A stretch of DNA of 64,000 bases, taken from NCBI GenBank assembly GCA_003214055.1, contig QCMD01000003.1, positions 1 to 64,000 of the forward strand, given 5' to 3'. This document shows, in pieces, positions 8,865 through 18,189 of the stretch (its first letter is position 1; each line of letters opens with the position of its first letter). A program made the translations under genes and the position numbers. The notes beneath the pieces are model-generated. The model was not told the origin of the DNA. It saw only the letters and a program-made list of their open reading frames with translations, and searched no databases. The stretch comes from Prochlorococcus sp. AG-418-K17 (GTDB lineage Bacteria; Cyanobacteriota; Cyanobacteriia; PCC-6307; Cyanobiaceae).

Positions 8865-10409
8865 TTAATCGGGCAATTTAAAACTGTTTATGTTTAACTT
8901 TGCACCTATTTTGTGAGCGCATGCGTATCCACTAAAAGCAACTGCATTTAGGCCTTGGCCAGGGAAGCAGGAGTCCCCAACACAATAAAGATTTTGAATT
9001 TTTGTAGTGTTGAAAGGCATTGGCAAAAGTCCAAGCAACTTTTTACTAGGAATTGGTCCATAACTACCTTCATATCTTCCAAGAAACTTTTTATGAGTTT
9101 TGGGAGTACCAATTTCTTTGTGATCAATATTTTGTTCAAGGTTAGGAAGAATAGTTGATATTTTTTCAACAAGAAAAGAAAAATATTTTTCTTTCTTTTG
9201 CAAATATTCTTTCATTGATAGGCCTTCCCATTCACTCATCGATGAAGGAGTAAATGCATGTACGATATGTTTACCTTCTGGAGCCAAAGACGAGTCAAGC
9301 AAAGTAGGTATAGAAACAAAAATAACTCCCTTTTCGCTTTCTAATTCATCCCAATTTTCAACAATTATATGATGACAATTAAAATTATCGGATATTAGAT
9401 TTTTTTCTACTCCAAGGTGAATCGAAACAAAAGAAGGTGAGGGTTTATAAGTTTCTGACCACTTATATTCACTTTTTGGCACGCTTTTACTAGAAATTAA
9501 TCCTTTATTATTATCTTTCAATCCAAATGTATCCCATCTAGTGGAGTTGGATACAATAATATTTGAATAAATCTCTTCCCCATTTGAGAGCTTAACTCCT
9601 GCAGCTTTCTCATCCTTTAAGAGGATTTTTTTAACATTGGCTTTATATCTAACTTCTCCTCCTAATTTTTCAATACCAGAAACAAACTTCTCTGCTATCG
9701 TTCCAACTCCCCCTTTTGGATAATTGATACCACCAGCATGCCTATCTGTAAATACCATTCCCGCATTAATCATAGGGGTTTTTAGAGCTGGCATTACAGA
9801 CCAACAAAAACATTCGATATCGATAAATTTTAAAAGTTCAGGATCTTTTATAAACTTTCTCGCTACATCTCCTGCATTTACTGGTAACCATCTAGCCAAT
9901 CCTAAACAGGATAATGGAGATTTAAAGAAAACTTTAAAAAGATAACTTGGATCTTCTATTGATAGAAGAGGCATTGAATCTAAACATTTAAATACACTTG
10001 CACAAGTATCGTAGAATTTCTTGATACCTTTTTTTTCCTTGGGGAAACTAGCTGATAATTTGCTTATAAATTGCTCGTAATTTTTATCTACAGAAATATT
10101 AAAGTTATTTGGTAAGTGATATTCCAGTTGAACAGGATCGGGAATAGTTTCGCATTTTTCATTTACATCTTTTAGGGCACGAGTTAATAAATTGGTATAA
10201 CCTTTATCTCCAAATCCAAATATCATAGAAGCGCCAACATCAAAGGTATAACCTTTCCTCTTAAAAGAGCCCCCACTTCCCCCTGGAATAATATATTTCT
10301 CAAGAACTAAAACTCGAGCTCCCTTAGCAGCTAATTGTGATGCTGTTACTAATCCTCCTATTCCTGAGCCAATAATAATTGCATCGAAATTTTCCCTAAC
10401 AGATTTCAT
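8865..10409 (-). CDS. crtH: Carotenoid isomerase (prolycopene isomerase)
   Basis: 514 residues with an N-terminal FAD-binding motif IIIGSGIGGLVTASQLA and PGGSGGSFKRKGYTFDVGAS, then a late FAD block NLYCVGDSCFPGQGLNAVAF. These match CrtH/CrtISO, which turns poly-cis lycopene into all-trans lycopene for carotenoid synthesis. The length fits the family. CrtI-type desaturase is the nearest alternative; the PGGSGG form favours CrtH. Confidence 0.92.
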   Translation of the reverse strand: MKSVRENFDAIIIGSGIGGLVTASQLAAKGARVLVLEKYIIPGGSGGSFKRKGYTFDVGASMIFGFGDKGYTNLLTRALKDVNEKCETIPDPVQLEYHLPNNFNISVDKNYEQFISKLSASFPKEKKGIKKFYDTCASVFKCLDSMPLLSIEDPSYLFKVFFKSPLSCLGLARWLPVNAGDVARKFIKDPELLKFIDIECFCWSVMPALKTPMINAGMVFTDRHAGGINYPKGGVGTIAEKFVSGIEKLGGEVRYKANVKKILLKDEKAAGVKLSNGEEIYSNIIVSNSTRWDTFGLKDNNKGLISSKSVPKSEYKWSETYKPSPSFVSIHLGVEKNLISDNFNCHHIIVENWDELESEKGVIFVSIPTLLDSSLAPEGKHIVHAFTPSSMSEWEGLSMKEYLQKKEKYFSFLVEKISTILPNLEQNIDHKEIGTPKTHKKFLGRYEGSYGPIPSKKLLGLLPMPFNTTKIQNLYCVGDSCFPGQGLNAVAFSGYACAHKIGAKLNINSFKLPD

Positions 10410-10433
10410 CTTTTGAATATTTGATAATTAATT

Positions 10434-11846
10434 TTAGTAAATTTTGCTAAGTAAGTGGTCTTTTTCAAAATAATGATCCAGTATTTTTTTAAAGTTATTC
10501 AAAGCTTCTGTAGATCTTTCCTGATAGGCTTGGTACCTTAATCTTTTATCTTTTATTTTTTCAGCTAGTTCTGGGACCAAACCAAATGATGCAGGCATTG
10601 GTTGGAATTTATTCTTTTTCTGATGAGACAATATTTGATTTTTATTACTAATAAAATTTATTAGAGAACCAATCATTGATTCTGCAGGAAAACTTATTGG
10701 CTTTTTTCCCTGGGCTAGTAAGGATGCGTTTATTCCTGCAAGCAAACCCCCTGCTGCTGCTGCTGCATAACCTTCCGTCCCAGTTATTTGACCTGCAGCG
10801 AAAAGATTTTCTCTTTTCAAAAATTGCAATGTTGGTAAAAGTAATTTTGGAGATTCTAAAAAAGTATTTCTATGCATCACTCCAAAACGCACAAACTCAG
10901 CTTTTTCTAAGCCAGGAATCATCCTAAATATTCTTTTTTGCTCTGACCATTTGAGGTTAGTTTGAAAACCTACCATATTAAGTAATTTCCCTTCTAAATC
11001 TTCTTTCCTTAATTGGACAATTGCATGAGGTCGCTTTTTTAATCTATTTTCCCTATCAAATAAATCTCCCCATTTTGGATTCCACAAACCGATAGATTTC
11101 AAGGGGCCGTATCTCATTGTATCGACTCCTCTTCTTGCAATTTCTTCTATTGGTAAGCAAGCTTCAAAGAAATTAGCCGATTCTTTTTCAAAGTCTTTTA
11201 AGGTAGCTTGCTCTGCTTCTATTAGTTGATTTCTGAAATTGATATAATCAGATTCACCCATAGGGCAATTAAGATATGCAGGATCCCCTTTATCGTATCT
11301 ACTTGCTTTAAATACAATATCTTGATCGATAGTATCCCCATAAATAATAGGGCTAGCAGCATCAAAAAAATGGCATGCATCAATACCTGTAAAAGCCTGA
11401 ATTTTATAGGACAACGCTTCGGCAGTTAATGGTCCAGTTGCAAGAATAGTTATATTTTCTTCACTTGGGAGATCCAATTGTTCAAATCTCTCAATTTCAA
11501 TTAAAGGATGATTAGATAAAGCTTCAGTTAAAGCGAAACTAAATTTAGATCTATCAACTGCTAAAGCGCCTCCAGCTGGAACAGCAAATTTGTCTGCTGT
11601 TTGAACTATTAATGAATTAAAAATTCTAAGTTCTTTTTGCAATAAACCTGCTGCTCTGTCAGAACTTAAAGCGCCAAAACTATTGCTGCAAACCAATTCT
11701 CCAAACTCACTCGTATGATGAGCTGGAGTAGATTTAATAGGCCTCATTTCAACTAATTTTACTGGTATACCAGAATTAGCTACTTGCCAAGCAGCTTCTG
11801 ACCCTGCAAGCCCAGCTCCAATAACTATTACTTTTTTATCTATCAA
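10434..11846 (-). CDS. trmFO: Folate/FAD-dependent tRNA (uracil-5-)-methyltransferase TrmFO
   Basis: 470 residues starting with [18 protein letters not shown], then [20 protein letters not shown] and a C-terminal [18 protein letters not shown], all hallmarks of TrmFO (Gid). It makes ribothymidine at tRNA position 54 with methylenetetrahydrofolate. Full length. psbY starts 123 bp upstream and ends only 6 bp before it on the same strand. Confidence 0.97.
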   Translation of the reverse strand: MIDKKVIVIGAGLAGSEAAWQVANSGIPVKLVEMRPIKSTPAHHTSEFGELVCSNSFGALSSDRAAGLLQKELRIFNSLIVQTADKFAVPAGGALAVDRSKFSFALTEALSNHPLIEIERFEQLDLPSEENITILATGPLTAEALSYKIQAFTGIDACHFFDAASPIIYGDTIDQDIVFKASRYDKGDPAYLNCPMGESDYINFRNQLIEAEQATLKDFEKESANFFEACLPIEEIARRGVDTMRYGPLKSIGLWNPKWGDLFDRENRLKKRPHAIVQLRKEDLEGKLLNMVGFQTNLKWSEQKRIFRMIPGLEKAEFVRFGVMHRNTFLESPKLLLPTLQFLKRENLFAAGQITGTEGYAAAAAGGLLAGINASLLAQGKKPISFPAESMIGSLINFISNKNQILSHQKKNKFQPMPASFGLVPELAEKIKDKRLRYQAYQERSTEALNNFKKILDHYFEKDHLLSKIY

Positions 11847-11852
11847 ATTGGA

Positions 11853-11969
11853 TTAATCCTTACCCAAAAAGTCTCTATTGAATTGCTCTCTTGCTGGTTT
11901 TTGTATGTTAAATACTACCCAAGCTAAAGCAGCGATGATTGGAGCAAAAACTACGATTGTTCTGAGCAT
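11853..11969 (-). CDS. psbY: Photosystem II protein PsbY
   Basis: 38-residue single-span membrane protein beginning [20 protein letters not shown] and ending [12 protein letters not shown]. The size, the N-terminal hydrophobic helix and the Ala-Trp-x-x-x-Asn-Ile pattern match PsbY, a small subunit at the edge of photosystem II near cytochrome b559. It ends 6 bp before trmFO. Confidence 0.88.
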   Translation of the reverse strand: MLRTIVVFAPIIAALAWVVFNIQKPAREQFNRDFLGKD

Positions 11970-12146
11970 TTTAGTAATTACATTATTTATTAGATCATTT
12001 TAACTTTTAACTGTAAATTTAGAGAGAAATTTTAATTTTTTATCTTATTAGTTAAGAATTGTTTTTCTGTTGTTCAACTTGAGATAAAAAGTTGTTTTTT
12101 TCACCTTAAAAAGGGATAATTTCATATGTACTCAATTTTACAAAAT

Positions 12147-12218
12147 GGGTCGCTAGCTCAGCGGTAGAGCATCCGGCTTTTAACCGGCTGGTCCTGAGTT
12201 CGAATCTCAGGCGACCCA
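12147..12218 (+). tRNA. trnK: tRNA-Lys (anticodon TTT)
   Basis: 72 nt cloverleaf: acceptor GGGTCGC/GCGACCC, D arm GCTCAGCGGTAGAGC, anticodon loop CTTTTAA with TTT, and T arm CTGAGTTCGAATCTCAG. CCA is not encoded. The short anticodon stem shows one imperfect pair. No tRNA fragment lies near it, so it is not an obvious integration site. Confidence 0.97.
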
Positions 12219-12296
12219 CATTTAAAAATTGAGTTCCTCTTTATTTAGCTTTAAAAATAAATCTAGACATCAAACAAATTAAACCCAAATTCAAAC

Positions 12297-12611
12297 ATGC
12301 AGCTATACGTTATTGATTGGTCGTTCCAAAATGCTGAAGATCAATTATTTGCGACAAATGCATTTTGCGACTACTTAAAAAAAAATAAACTTCATAAACT
12401 TTTAGAGGGGTTTGAATTGCAATATATAGCTCATACTCCCCAAAATGGTTCGGGAACTATTATCTGTAAAGCGCAAAATACCAGATCAATTTATAGTCTT
12501 CTTAACATGTGGAGAGAAAATTATAGCATTTCTTTTAATATCAAACCTGCTTTAACTAATGAAGAATTAATTGAATTAAACTCATCTGAAGATTTTTGGG
12601 AAAAAGATTAG
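12297..12611 (+). CDS. DUF3303 family protein
   Basis: 104 residues. MQLYVIDWSFQNAEDQ and the late TRSIYSLLNMWRENYSISFNIKP follow the DUF3303 pattern (short alpha/beta barrel-type protein starting with a strand plus WSF). A second member is at 24721 within the tRNA-Pro cassette array. Function unknown. No partner gene apart from the Hli gene downstream. Confidence 0.65.
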   Translation: MQLYVIDWSFQNAEDQLFATNAFCDYLKKNKLHKLLEGFELQYIAHTPQNGSGTIICKAQNTRSIYSLLNMWRENYSISFNIKPALTNEELIELNSSEDFWEKD

Positions 12612-12717
12612 CATTTTCTTGTCACTTAAGTGCAATTTAATTTTTACTTATAAAACCTGCTCAGTAAGATTTAAAAAACAATTTTTTTAAATTACTTTAC
12701 AAAGCTTCATAAAGTCT

Positions 12718-12735
12718 GTTACAATACTTTACATA
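12718..12735 (+). promoter_or_regulatory. HLR1-like light-response element
   Basis: GTTACAAT-AC-TTTACATA fits the HLR1 consensus of two (G/T)TTACA(T/A)(T/A) repeats two bases apart, the RpaB-binding site found at high-light genes of cyanobacteria. It ends 17 bp before the ATG of the Hli gene at 12753. Binding by RpaB is inferred. Confidence 0.65.
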
Positions 12736-12752
12736 AATCATTTTTAATTATC

Positions 12753-12860
12753 ATGACACCTGAAGCAGAACGTTTTAATGGTTGGGCAGCAATGTTAGGT
12801 TTTGTAGCAGCAGTTGGCGCTTATGTTACAACCGGACAAATAATTCCTGGTTGGTTCTAA
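12753..12860 (+). CDS. hli: High-light-inducible protein (minimal Hli)
   Basis: 35 residues, a single chlorophyll-binding helix: MTPEAERFNGWAAMLGF then TTGQIIPGWF. The ERFNGWAAMLGF core is the LHC/Hli motif, with Glu and Asn as chlorophyll ligands. Hli proteins protect photosystems from excess light. The HLR1-like element directly upstream supports light-stress regulation. Confidence 0.95.
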   Translation: MTPEAERFNGWAAMLGFVAAVGAYVTTGQIIPGWF

Positions 12861-13250
12861 GTTTTTAATTGAAGCAATTTTAAGAATTATTCATTTTGAA
12901 ATATTTTGAAAGTAGTCCATTCAGTTATTAAACCAACTAAAATTTCAACTTTTAAAGTTAGATTATTATTGCTTTAAGATCAATCTCATAACAGGCTTTA
13001 TTCAACATTTTGATTTTCAAATTAAATCTTCTACTCGTTTAATAAAGAAATTATTCCCTTATTCGTAAAAAATTAAAAGCAGATTTTTTAGTCACTAATT
13101 TTTCTGCTAAAACAATATGTTTTTTTACGGAATCTTTTCCATTAAATTTAACTTTTAAATTTGTTTATCTAATTCCCCAATTTAATTGGGGTTTTTTTTG
13201 TTCTTTATAATCACTCTCAAATTAATTAACCTTTAATCACAAAAAATGTT
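12861..13250. other. Intergenic stretch with one terminator
   Basis: No gene is supported here. At 13175-13199 there is a factor-independent terminator on the + strand (CCCCAAT-ttA-ATTGGGG followed by eight T). It lies 310 bp after the Hli stop, so either the Hli transcript has a long 3' part or a small RNA ends here; no promoter was identified. Confidence 0.5.
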
Positions 13251-13388
13251 CTATGCTCTTTGAGAAGAATTTTTTTCTATGTTATCTAAACAAGTTGAGC
13301 ATAATAGATGTCCCCTTTTACTCCAAAAAGTTTTCTTAGATCTTTCTATATCTTTTCTACACATTAAGCATTTAAATATTGGAGACAT
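13251..13388 (-). CDS. Small zinc-ribbon-like protein
   Basis: 45 residues: MSPIFKCLMCRKDIERSK, then HLLCSTCLDNIEKN. The two CxxC pairs (Cys7/Cys10, Cys30/Cys33) indicate a metal-binding knuckle. Similar in build, but not clearly homologous, to the 51-residue protein at 23070. Function unknown. Confidence 0.6.
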   Translation of the reverse strand: MSPIFKCLMCRKDIERSKKTFWSKRGHLLCSTCLDNIEKNSSQRA

Positions 13389-13547
13389 AATATAATTTTC
13401 GCGAAATTGAAAGATTTTAATTTCATTTTAATAGTAATTTTTAACTTTTTAATCTCATAAAGAAATTTATATATAATAAATTATTCCATAGTTTCAAAAA
13501 CCAGAATAATCTTCCATTGAATTTCGCTCCTATTTTTCAAAGAACAT

Positions 13548-14640
13548 TAACAGAAAAACCTAGCAACAATAATTTTTATACATTTACATAAATAAAAAAG
13601 ACCTGCTTTTAAGGCAGGTCTTTTGGTATGTGTAGGATATTGATTCTAAGTTAACTTAGAAACTGAATGATGTCTTAACAATGAAACCTGTTAGATCATC
13701 TGCATTACCAGCTGACTCACTAATGAAAACACCAGGTGTAATTGTCATACCATCGTTGATTGGGTATGTGTAAGAAGCTTCATAAACATAAAGCTCTTCT
13801 TGAGCATCTGTAAAGTTTGCAGTAGTTGATAGACCTACGCTGAATGAACCAGGGCCAACTTCGTCCCATGTAAGTCCAGCAAAGTATCCTTCTGCTGATG
13901 CACCAGCACTAGGATCTTGTGATTCATATCCAACGCTGATAGAAGGAAGACCTTCACCCTCGAAAGAATAGAAACCATTAAGTCCCCAGTATGTTGTTTC
14001 TGTAGTAGTACTTGTATCAGTTAAAGCATAACTTACTGAAACACCGTATGAATCAGTGTTGTAAGCAGCTTGAATACCGTATACATCAAGTGTTTCTTTA
14101 GTGAATAAACCGTCAGGATCTCCACCAGCACCTGAAAGACCACCAGCTACTGTGAATCCATTACCGAAATCGTAAGATGCAGCAATAGTTGCAGAACTAG
14201 AGTCATCAGATGTATCGTTTGCAGTTCCTTGATCTGCAACACCACCGCCTAGACCAGCTGCGTTTCCTGAACCACAATTACCGAGTCTATCTGTGAAAGC
14301 AGCGTAAGTGCATGCTGTTGAGTAAAGAGCACTAACATCTGTAGAATCACCAACCATAATAGTTGTCTTATCACCAAGAGGGAAAGTGTATGTGATTCCA
14401 TCAAGAATCATTGCATCGCCCATTGAGTTCATATCAAGAGTAGTAGCGGATGCAGAGTTTCCATTACCTGTTTCAATAACAAGGTCTAAAGAATCATCAC
14501 CAGTAAAACTAGTTGTTAAGCTCATTCCATACTGGTAATCAAAAGTAACAGCTTCATTAACAGCGCCGTCAACAGCACCAACTACAAAGTCAGCCGAAAA
14601 TGATGCAGATGTAGTTGATGAGAAGCCACCATCATGACTA
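13548..14640 (-). repeat. Porin duplication, copy 1
   Basis: From the sequence TAACAGAAAAACC at 13548 through the terminator and most of the porin gene, the DNA matches the block starting at 16872, at a constant offset of 3324 bp up to about 14510, beyond which the second copy carries a short insertion. Identity is close to complete in the 3' two thirds of the gene and falls off near the N-terminal coding part. Confidence 0.9.
13594..13624 (-). terminator. Terminator of porin 1
   Basis: Inverted repeat AAAAGACCTGC-cttttaa-type loop-GCAGGTCTTTT, flanked by A and T runs so that it can work in both directions. It lies 32 bp after the porin stop codon and is duplicated after porin 2. Confidence 0.85.
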
Positions 14641-14846
14641 TCAACTAACCCTTCACCACCAGCCAGTAGTAGTGGATTTTGAGTTAACTCTTTTGTTTCT
14701 TTTTTAAAAGAATTAGCGAATTCAATACTCTCAGCGTCAGAGTAACTTGAAATATCGTTGAGATTTACTTCATTTGCGCTTGCAGAAATAGGAGCTAAAA
14801 GTCCTAGAGTTGCAGGAGCAATGAGTAAGCTTTTAAAAAGCTTCAT
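13656..14846 (-). CDS. Outer-membrane porin, copy 1
   Basis: 396 residues: signal peptide MKLFKSLLIAPATLGLLAP cut near SASA, then a beta-barrel rich in alternating Ser/Thr/aromatic strands ending with the C-terminal Phe of outer-membrane proteins (GFIVKTSFSF). It belongs to the picocyanobacterial porin group that includes the Yfr1-regulated porins of strain MED4. Compared with copy 2, the short segment before the barrel (residues about 45-70) differs: copy 2 has a helical NSRVDGLEARMNDYE segment and this copy has ALLLAGGEG-like sequence instead. The leader carries a Yfr1 seed match. Confidence 0.88.
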   Translation of the reverse strand: MKLFKSLLIAPATLGLLAPISASANEVNLNDISSYSDAESIEFANSFKKETKELTQNPLLLAGGEGLVDSHDGGFSSTTSASFSADFVVGAVDGAVNEAVTFDYQYGMSLTTSFTGDDSLDLVIETGNGNSASATTLDMNSMGDAMILDGITYTFPLGDKTTIMVGDSTDVSALYSTACTYAAFTDRLGNCGSGNAAGLGGGVADQGTANDTSDDSSSATIAASYDFGNGFTVAGGLSGAGGDPDGLFTKETLDVYGIQAAYNTDSYGVSVSYALTDTSTTTETTYWGLNGFYSFEGEGLPSISVGYESQDPSAGASAEGYFAGLTWDEVGPGSFSVGLSTTANFTDAQEELYVYEASYTYPINDGMTITPGVFISESAGNADDLTGFIVKTSFSF

Positions 14847-14851
14847 AAAAA

Positions 14852-14861
14852 TTCCTCACAC
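14852..14861 (-). promoter_or_regulatory. Yfr1 sRNA pairing site at the porin 1 ribosome-binding site
   Basis: The mRNA reads GTGTGAGGAA just before the ATG. This is the exact complement of UUCCUCACAC, the single-stranded core reported for the cyanobacterial sRNA Yfr1, which is known to repress two porin mRNAs in Prochlorococcus MED4. It overlaps the AGGA ribosome-binding site. Confidence 0.8.
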
Positions 14862-14953
14862 AGAAATTATATTTATGTCGATTATAACAAAATTCTTTGT
14901 TAATTCAATTAGAAAAGTGACAAATGAACTTTTGTCTAATTCAAGTCCTGAGT

Positions 14954-16852
14954 TTATTTTAAATATTTCTTTAAATCTCTGTTTTTTGAAATAAGGGGGA
15001 AAGCGGGTTCAAGCAAATCTTTATATTTAGTCCACCCCCCTACTGATTTTGAATGGATTGGATTTCTTATTTGCTCTGAACTTGCAGTAAATACTGAACG
15101 CTTATTTTCATGAGGTGCAAGATATTTATTAGACCACTCCCAACCAAGCCAATCTATAATTTTCTTTATTTCAATAGATGGATTTTTAACAAGTTCATCA
15201 TAGTTATAAAAAAATAACGTTTTACTATAGGTTTTAAAATAAGTTTTCATTAATTCATAGTGATGGATATATATCTCGGTGATGTCTTCTATACTCGTAG
15301 AGAAATACACTTGAGTAAAGTTCGCCCTATAGATAGAGAGAATATTGTCCAATGGATTTCTTAAGCAAAAAATTATTTTCGAATTTTCAAAATATTTAGA
15401 AATAACAGGACAGAACATATAGTTAAATAAATTTTTATCTGTCGTTATTTTTGCATTTGGATGCAATTTTTTAACTTCTTTAACATATTTCTCATATGGG
15501 TTTTGCCCTTTAATTTTAGGATTATAAGTTTTCATAATATCGGACAATATTTCAATCTCTCCCAGGTCAACCACCTCTTCATTAAGACTCAAAATATTTT
15601 CTAAAAGAGTACTACCCGATCTAGGCATTCCTACGATAAATATCAATTCCTGACTTGAATTATTTACAACCTTTTTAGTTTCATTTTCATAATAAATTTT
15701 TTTTACTTTGTTAGATTTTTCTAAAAGTTGATCTTTATTAGACAAACATATTTTTCTCTTCGTTTCATTTGCTAATTTGTAGTTTTTAGAAGCCTCATTA
15801 AAATCTCTTAATCTGTGATAAATATTCGCACGAGAATAGAAAACCTTTGCTTTATCATTATTATTTAAGTTATGAATAGAGAGATTAAGTAAATAATCCA
15901 ATTCATTTGGATTATCCGCAAAATCATAAAAAGTAGATAAACTCAAATAGCAAATAAATAAGTTCTTATCCATAGATATTGCCTTTAAAAAATACTTTTT
16001 TGCATCTTTTATATCGCCAAGACTTCTTGCAATCATTCCATAATTTACATACATTTGAGGAATGTTTGGATTAACCTTAATTCCCTTAGATATGACATCT
16101 TTTGCTTTTTTTGAGAATTTTTGTTGAAAATACAAATCGCTTAAATTCAAGTATGCATCGGTAAAGTTTGGATAGTCCTTAATTACTTTTAATAATATTT
16201 CTTCGGCATTTAAAAAATTAGAATCTAATTGCTCAACATTAGAAAGAAGAAATAAAATATCCTTTTTGTCTTTGATATTTTTGCTTAAATAAAGTTCATT
16301 GAGTATTGCTCTTGATTCCTCTAACTTTTCAATATCTTTTAACAAATCTGCTTTTAAAAAATTATAAATATATTTTCTTGGATTCAATTTGATTGCATGA
16401 TTTATGTTCTCTATAGCATTTTCAGTTTCATTTAAATCACGATACAAAAGTGATAAATTATAAAGTGTATTACTATTTTGAGAATTAATTCTTCTAGCTG
16501 TTAACAATAACTCTTTAGCTTTGGAAAATTTTTTTTCTAACCTTAATATTTCTGCAAACAAAATATAGTGATCAATTTTTGTCGGATAAGTCGATATAGA
16601 TTGAGTCAGCAAATCCTTTGCTAGTTTAAATTTTAATGTATTTCTACTTATTAGTGCATAAGAAAAAAGTAATTCATAAGACCTATTACCTTCTTTTAAA
16701 AGCTGTGAATAAATTTTTTCGGCGAGAAGTATATTTCCAGTTTTAAAAAAATTACTAGCTAAATTTAATTGATTATTTACATAATTATTATTACTTTTAG
16801 AAAAACTTTTATCTCTTTTTTTAGAATTTTTATTTTCCCCAAAACCTTTCAT
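14954..16852 (-). CDS. TPR protein with C-terminal sulfotransferase domain
   Basis: 632 residues. Residues about 25-380 form repeated helix pairs (for example FTDAYLNLSDLYFQQKF, PQMYVNYGMIARSLGDIKDA), a TPR array. From about 400 there is a sulfotransferase domain with the PAPS-binding loop IFIVGMPRSGSTLLENIL and a downstream IIFCLRNPLDNILS. This layout resembles large TPR-sulfotransferases of marine bacteria; the acceptor is unknown, possibly a tyrosine or sugar. It lies between the duplicated porins on the same strand. Confidence 0.85.
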   Translation of the reverse strand: MKGFGENKNSKKRDKSFSKSNNNYVNNQLNLASNFFKTGNILLAEKIYSQLLKEGNRSYELLFSYALISRNTLKFKLAKDLLTQSISTYPTKIDHYILFAEILRLEKKFSKAKELLLTARRINSQNSNTLYNLSLLYRDLNETENAIENINHAIKLNPRKYIYNFLKADLLKDIEKLEESRAILNELYLSKNIKDKKDILFLLSNVEQLDSNFLNAEEILLKVIKDYPNFTDAYLNLSDLYFQQKFSKKAKDVISKGIKVNPNIPQMYVNYGMIARSLGDIKDAKKYFLKAISMDKNLFICYLSLSTFYDFADNPNELDYLLNLSIHNLNNNDKAKVFYSRANIYHRLRDFNEASKNYKLANETKRKICLSNKDQLLEKSNKVKKIYYENETKKVVNNSSQELIFIVGMPRSGSTLLENILSLNEEVVDLGEIEILSDIMKTYNPKIKGQNPYEKYVKEVKKLHPNAKITTDKNLFNYMFCPVISKYFENSKIIFCLRNPLDNILSIYRANFTQVYFSTSIEDITEIYIHHYELMKTYFKTYSKTLFFYNYDELVKNPSIEIKKIIDWLGWEWSNKYLAPHENKRSVFTASSEQIRNPIHSKSVGGWTKYKDLLEPAFPLISKNRDLKKYLK

Positions 16853-16871
16853 AAATCTTTTAGTTAAACTC

Positions 16872-17960
16872 TAACAGAAAAACCTAGCAACAATAATTTT
16901 TATACATTTACATAAATAAAAAAGACCTGCTTTTAAGGCAGGTCTTTTGGTATGTGTAGGATATTGATTCTAAGTTAACTTAGAAACTGAATGATGTCTT
17001 AACAATGAAACCTGTTAGATCATCTGCATTACCAGCTGACTCACTAATGAAAACACCAGGTGTAATTGTCATACCATCGTTGATTGGGTATGTGTAAGAA
17101 GCTTCATAAACATAAAGCTCTTCTTGAGCATCTGTAAAGTTTGCAGTAGTTGATAGACCTACGCTGAATGAACCAGGGCCAACTTCGTCCCATGTAAGTC
17201 CAGCAAAGTATCCTTCTGCTGATGCACCAGCACTAGGATCTTGTGATTCATATCCAACGCTGATAGAAGGAAGACCTTCACCCTCGAAAGAATAGAAACC
17301 ATTAAGTCCCCAGTATGTTGTTTCTGTAGTAGTACTTGTATCAGTTAAAGCATAACTTACTGAAACACCGTATGAATCAGTGTTGTAAGCAGCTTGAATA
17401 CCGTATACATCAAGTGTTTCTTTAGTGAATAAACCGTCAGGATCTCCACCAGCACCTGAAAGACCACCAGCTACTGTGAATCCATTACCGAAATCGTAAG
17501 ATGCAGCAATAGTTGCAGAACTAGAGTCATCAGATGTATCGTTTGCAGTTCCTTGATCTGCAACACCACCGCCTAGACCAGCTGCGTTTCCTGAACCACA
17601 ATCACCAAGTCTATCTAAGAAAGCGGAGTAAGTACACGCTGTTGAGTAAAGAGCACTAACATCTGTAGAATCACCAACCATAATAGTTGCCTTATCACCA
17701 AGAGGGAAAGTGTATGTGATTCCATCAAGAATCATTTGGTCGCCCATTGAGTTCATATCAAGAGCAGTTGCAGATGCAGAGTTTCCATTACCTGTTTCAA
17801 TAACAAGGTCTAAAGAATCATCACCAGTGAAACTAGTTGTTAAGCTCATTCCATACTGATAATCAAAAGAAACAGCTTCAACGTCTGCACCAGCTGTGTT
17901 GTTAGCGCCGTCAACAGCACCAACTACAAAGTCAGCTGAAAATGATGCGGATGTAGTTGA
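16872..17960 (-). repeat. Porin duplication, copy 2
   Basis: Second copy of the block at 13548 (offset 3324 bp, then shifted by an insertion), including the terminator and most of the porin gene. Only a few substitutions are visible, clustered at 17600-17780 and toward the N-terminal region, which points to recent duplication or gene conversion. Confidence 0.9.
16918..16948 (-). terminator. Terminator of porin 2
   Basis: Same hairpin as at 13594 (AAAAGACCTGC paired with GCAGGTCTTTT), placed 32 bp after the stop codon of the second porin. Its identity with the first copy shows that the duplication includes the 3' flank. Confidence 0.85.
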
Positions 17961-18185
17961 TGAGAAACTACCAGCTTCGTAATCATTCATTCTTGCTTCT
18001 AAGCCATCTACGCGGCTATTTGTTATCGCAAGTTCTTTTGGATAAAATTCGCTGATGCTCTGAACTTCTTCTGATGAAGAATAGCCAGATACGTCAGTAA
18101 TGTTTAGCTCATTAGCTGTTGCAGTCATTGGAGCGAGTAGACCCAATGTTGCAGGAGCAACAAGCAAGCTCTTAAAAAGCTTCAT
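16980..18185 (-). CDS. Outer-membrane porin, copy 2
   Basis: 401 residues starting at MKLFKSLLVAPATLGLLAP; a start 10 codons further upstream would spoil the signal peptide. Mature part begins around NELNITD and has the helical segment NSRVDGLEARMNDYE before the beta-barrel, a periplasmic helix typical of cyanobacterial porins. The barrel is nearly identical to that of copy 1 and ends in Phe. The loop around ACTYSAFLDRLGDC differs from the other copy (ACTYAAFTDRLGNC). Terminator and Yfr1 seed site are shared. Confidence 0.9.
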   Translation of the reverse strand: MKLFKSLLVAPATLGLLAPMTATANELNITDVSGYSSSEEVQSISEFYPKELAITNSRVDGLEARMNDYEAGSFSSTTSASFSADFVVGAVDGANNTAGADVEAVSFDYQYGMSLTTSFTGDDSLDLVIETGNGNSASATALDMNSMGDQMILDGITYTFPLGDKATIMVGDSTDVSALYSTACTYSAFLDRLGDCGSGNAAGLGGGVADQGTANDTSDDSSSATIAASYDFGNGFTVAGGLSGAGGDPDGLFTKETLDVYGIQAAYNTDSYGVSVSYALTDTSTTTETTYWGLNGFYSFEGEGLPSISVGYESQDPSAGASAEGYFAGLTWDEVGPGSFSVGLSTTANFTDAQEELYVYEASYTYPINDGMTITPGVFISESAGNADDLTGFIVKTSFSF

Positions 18186-18189
18186 AAAT

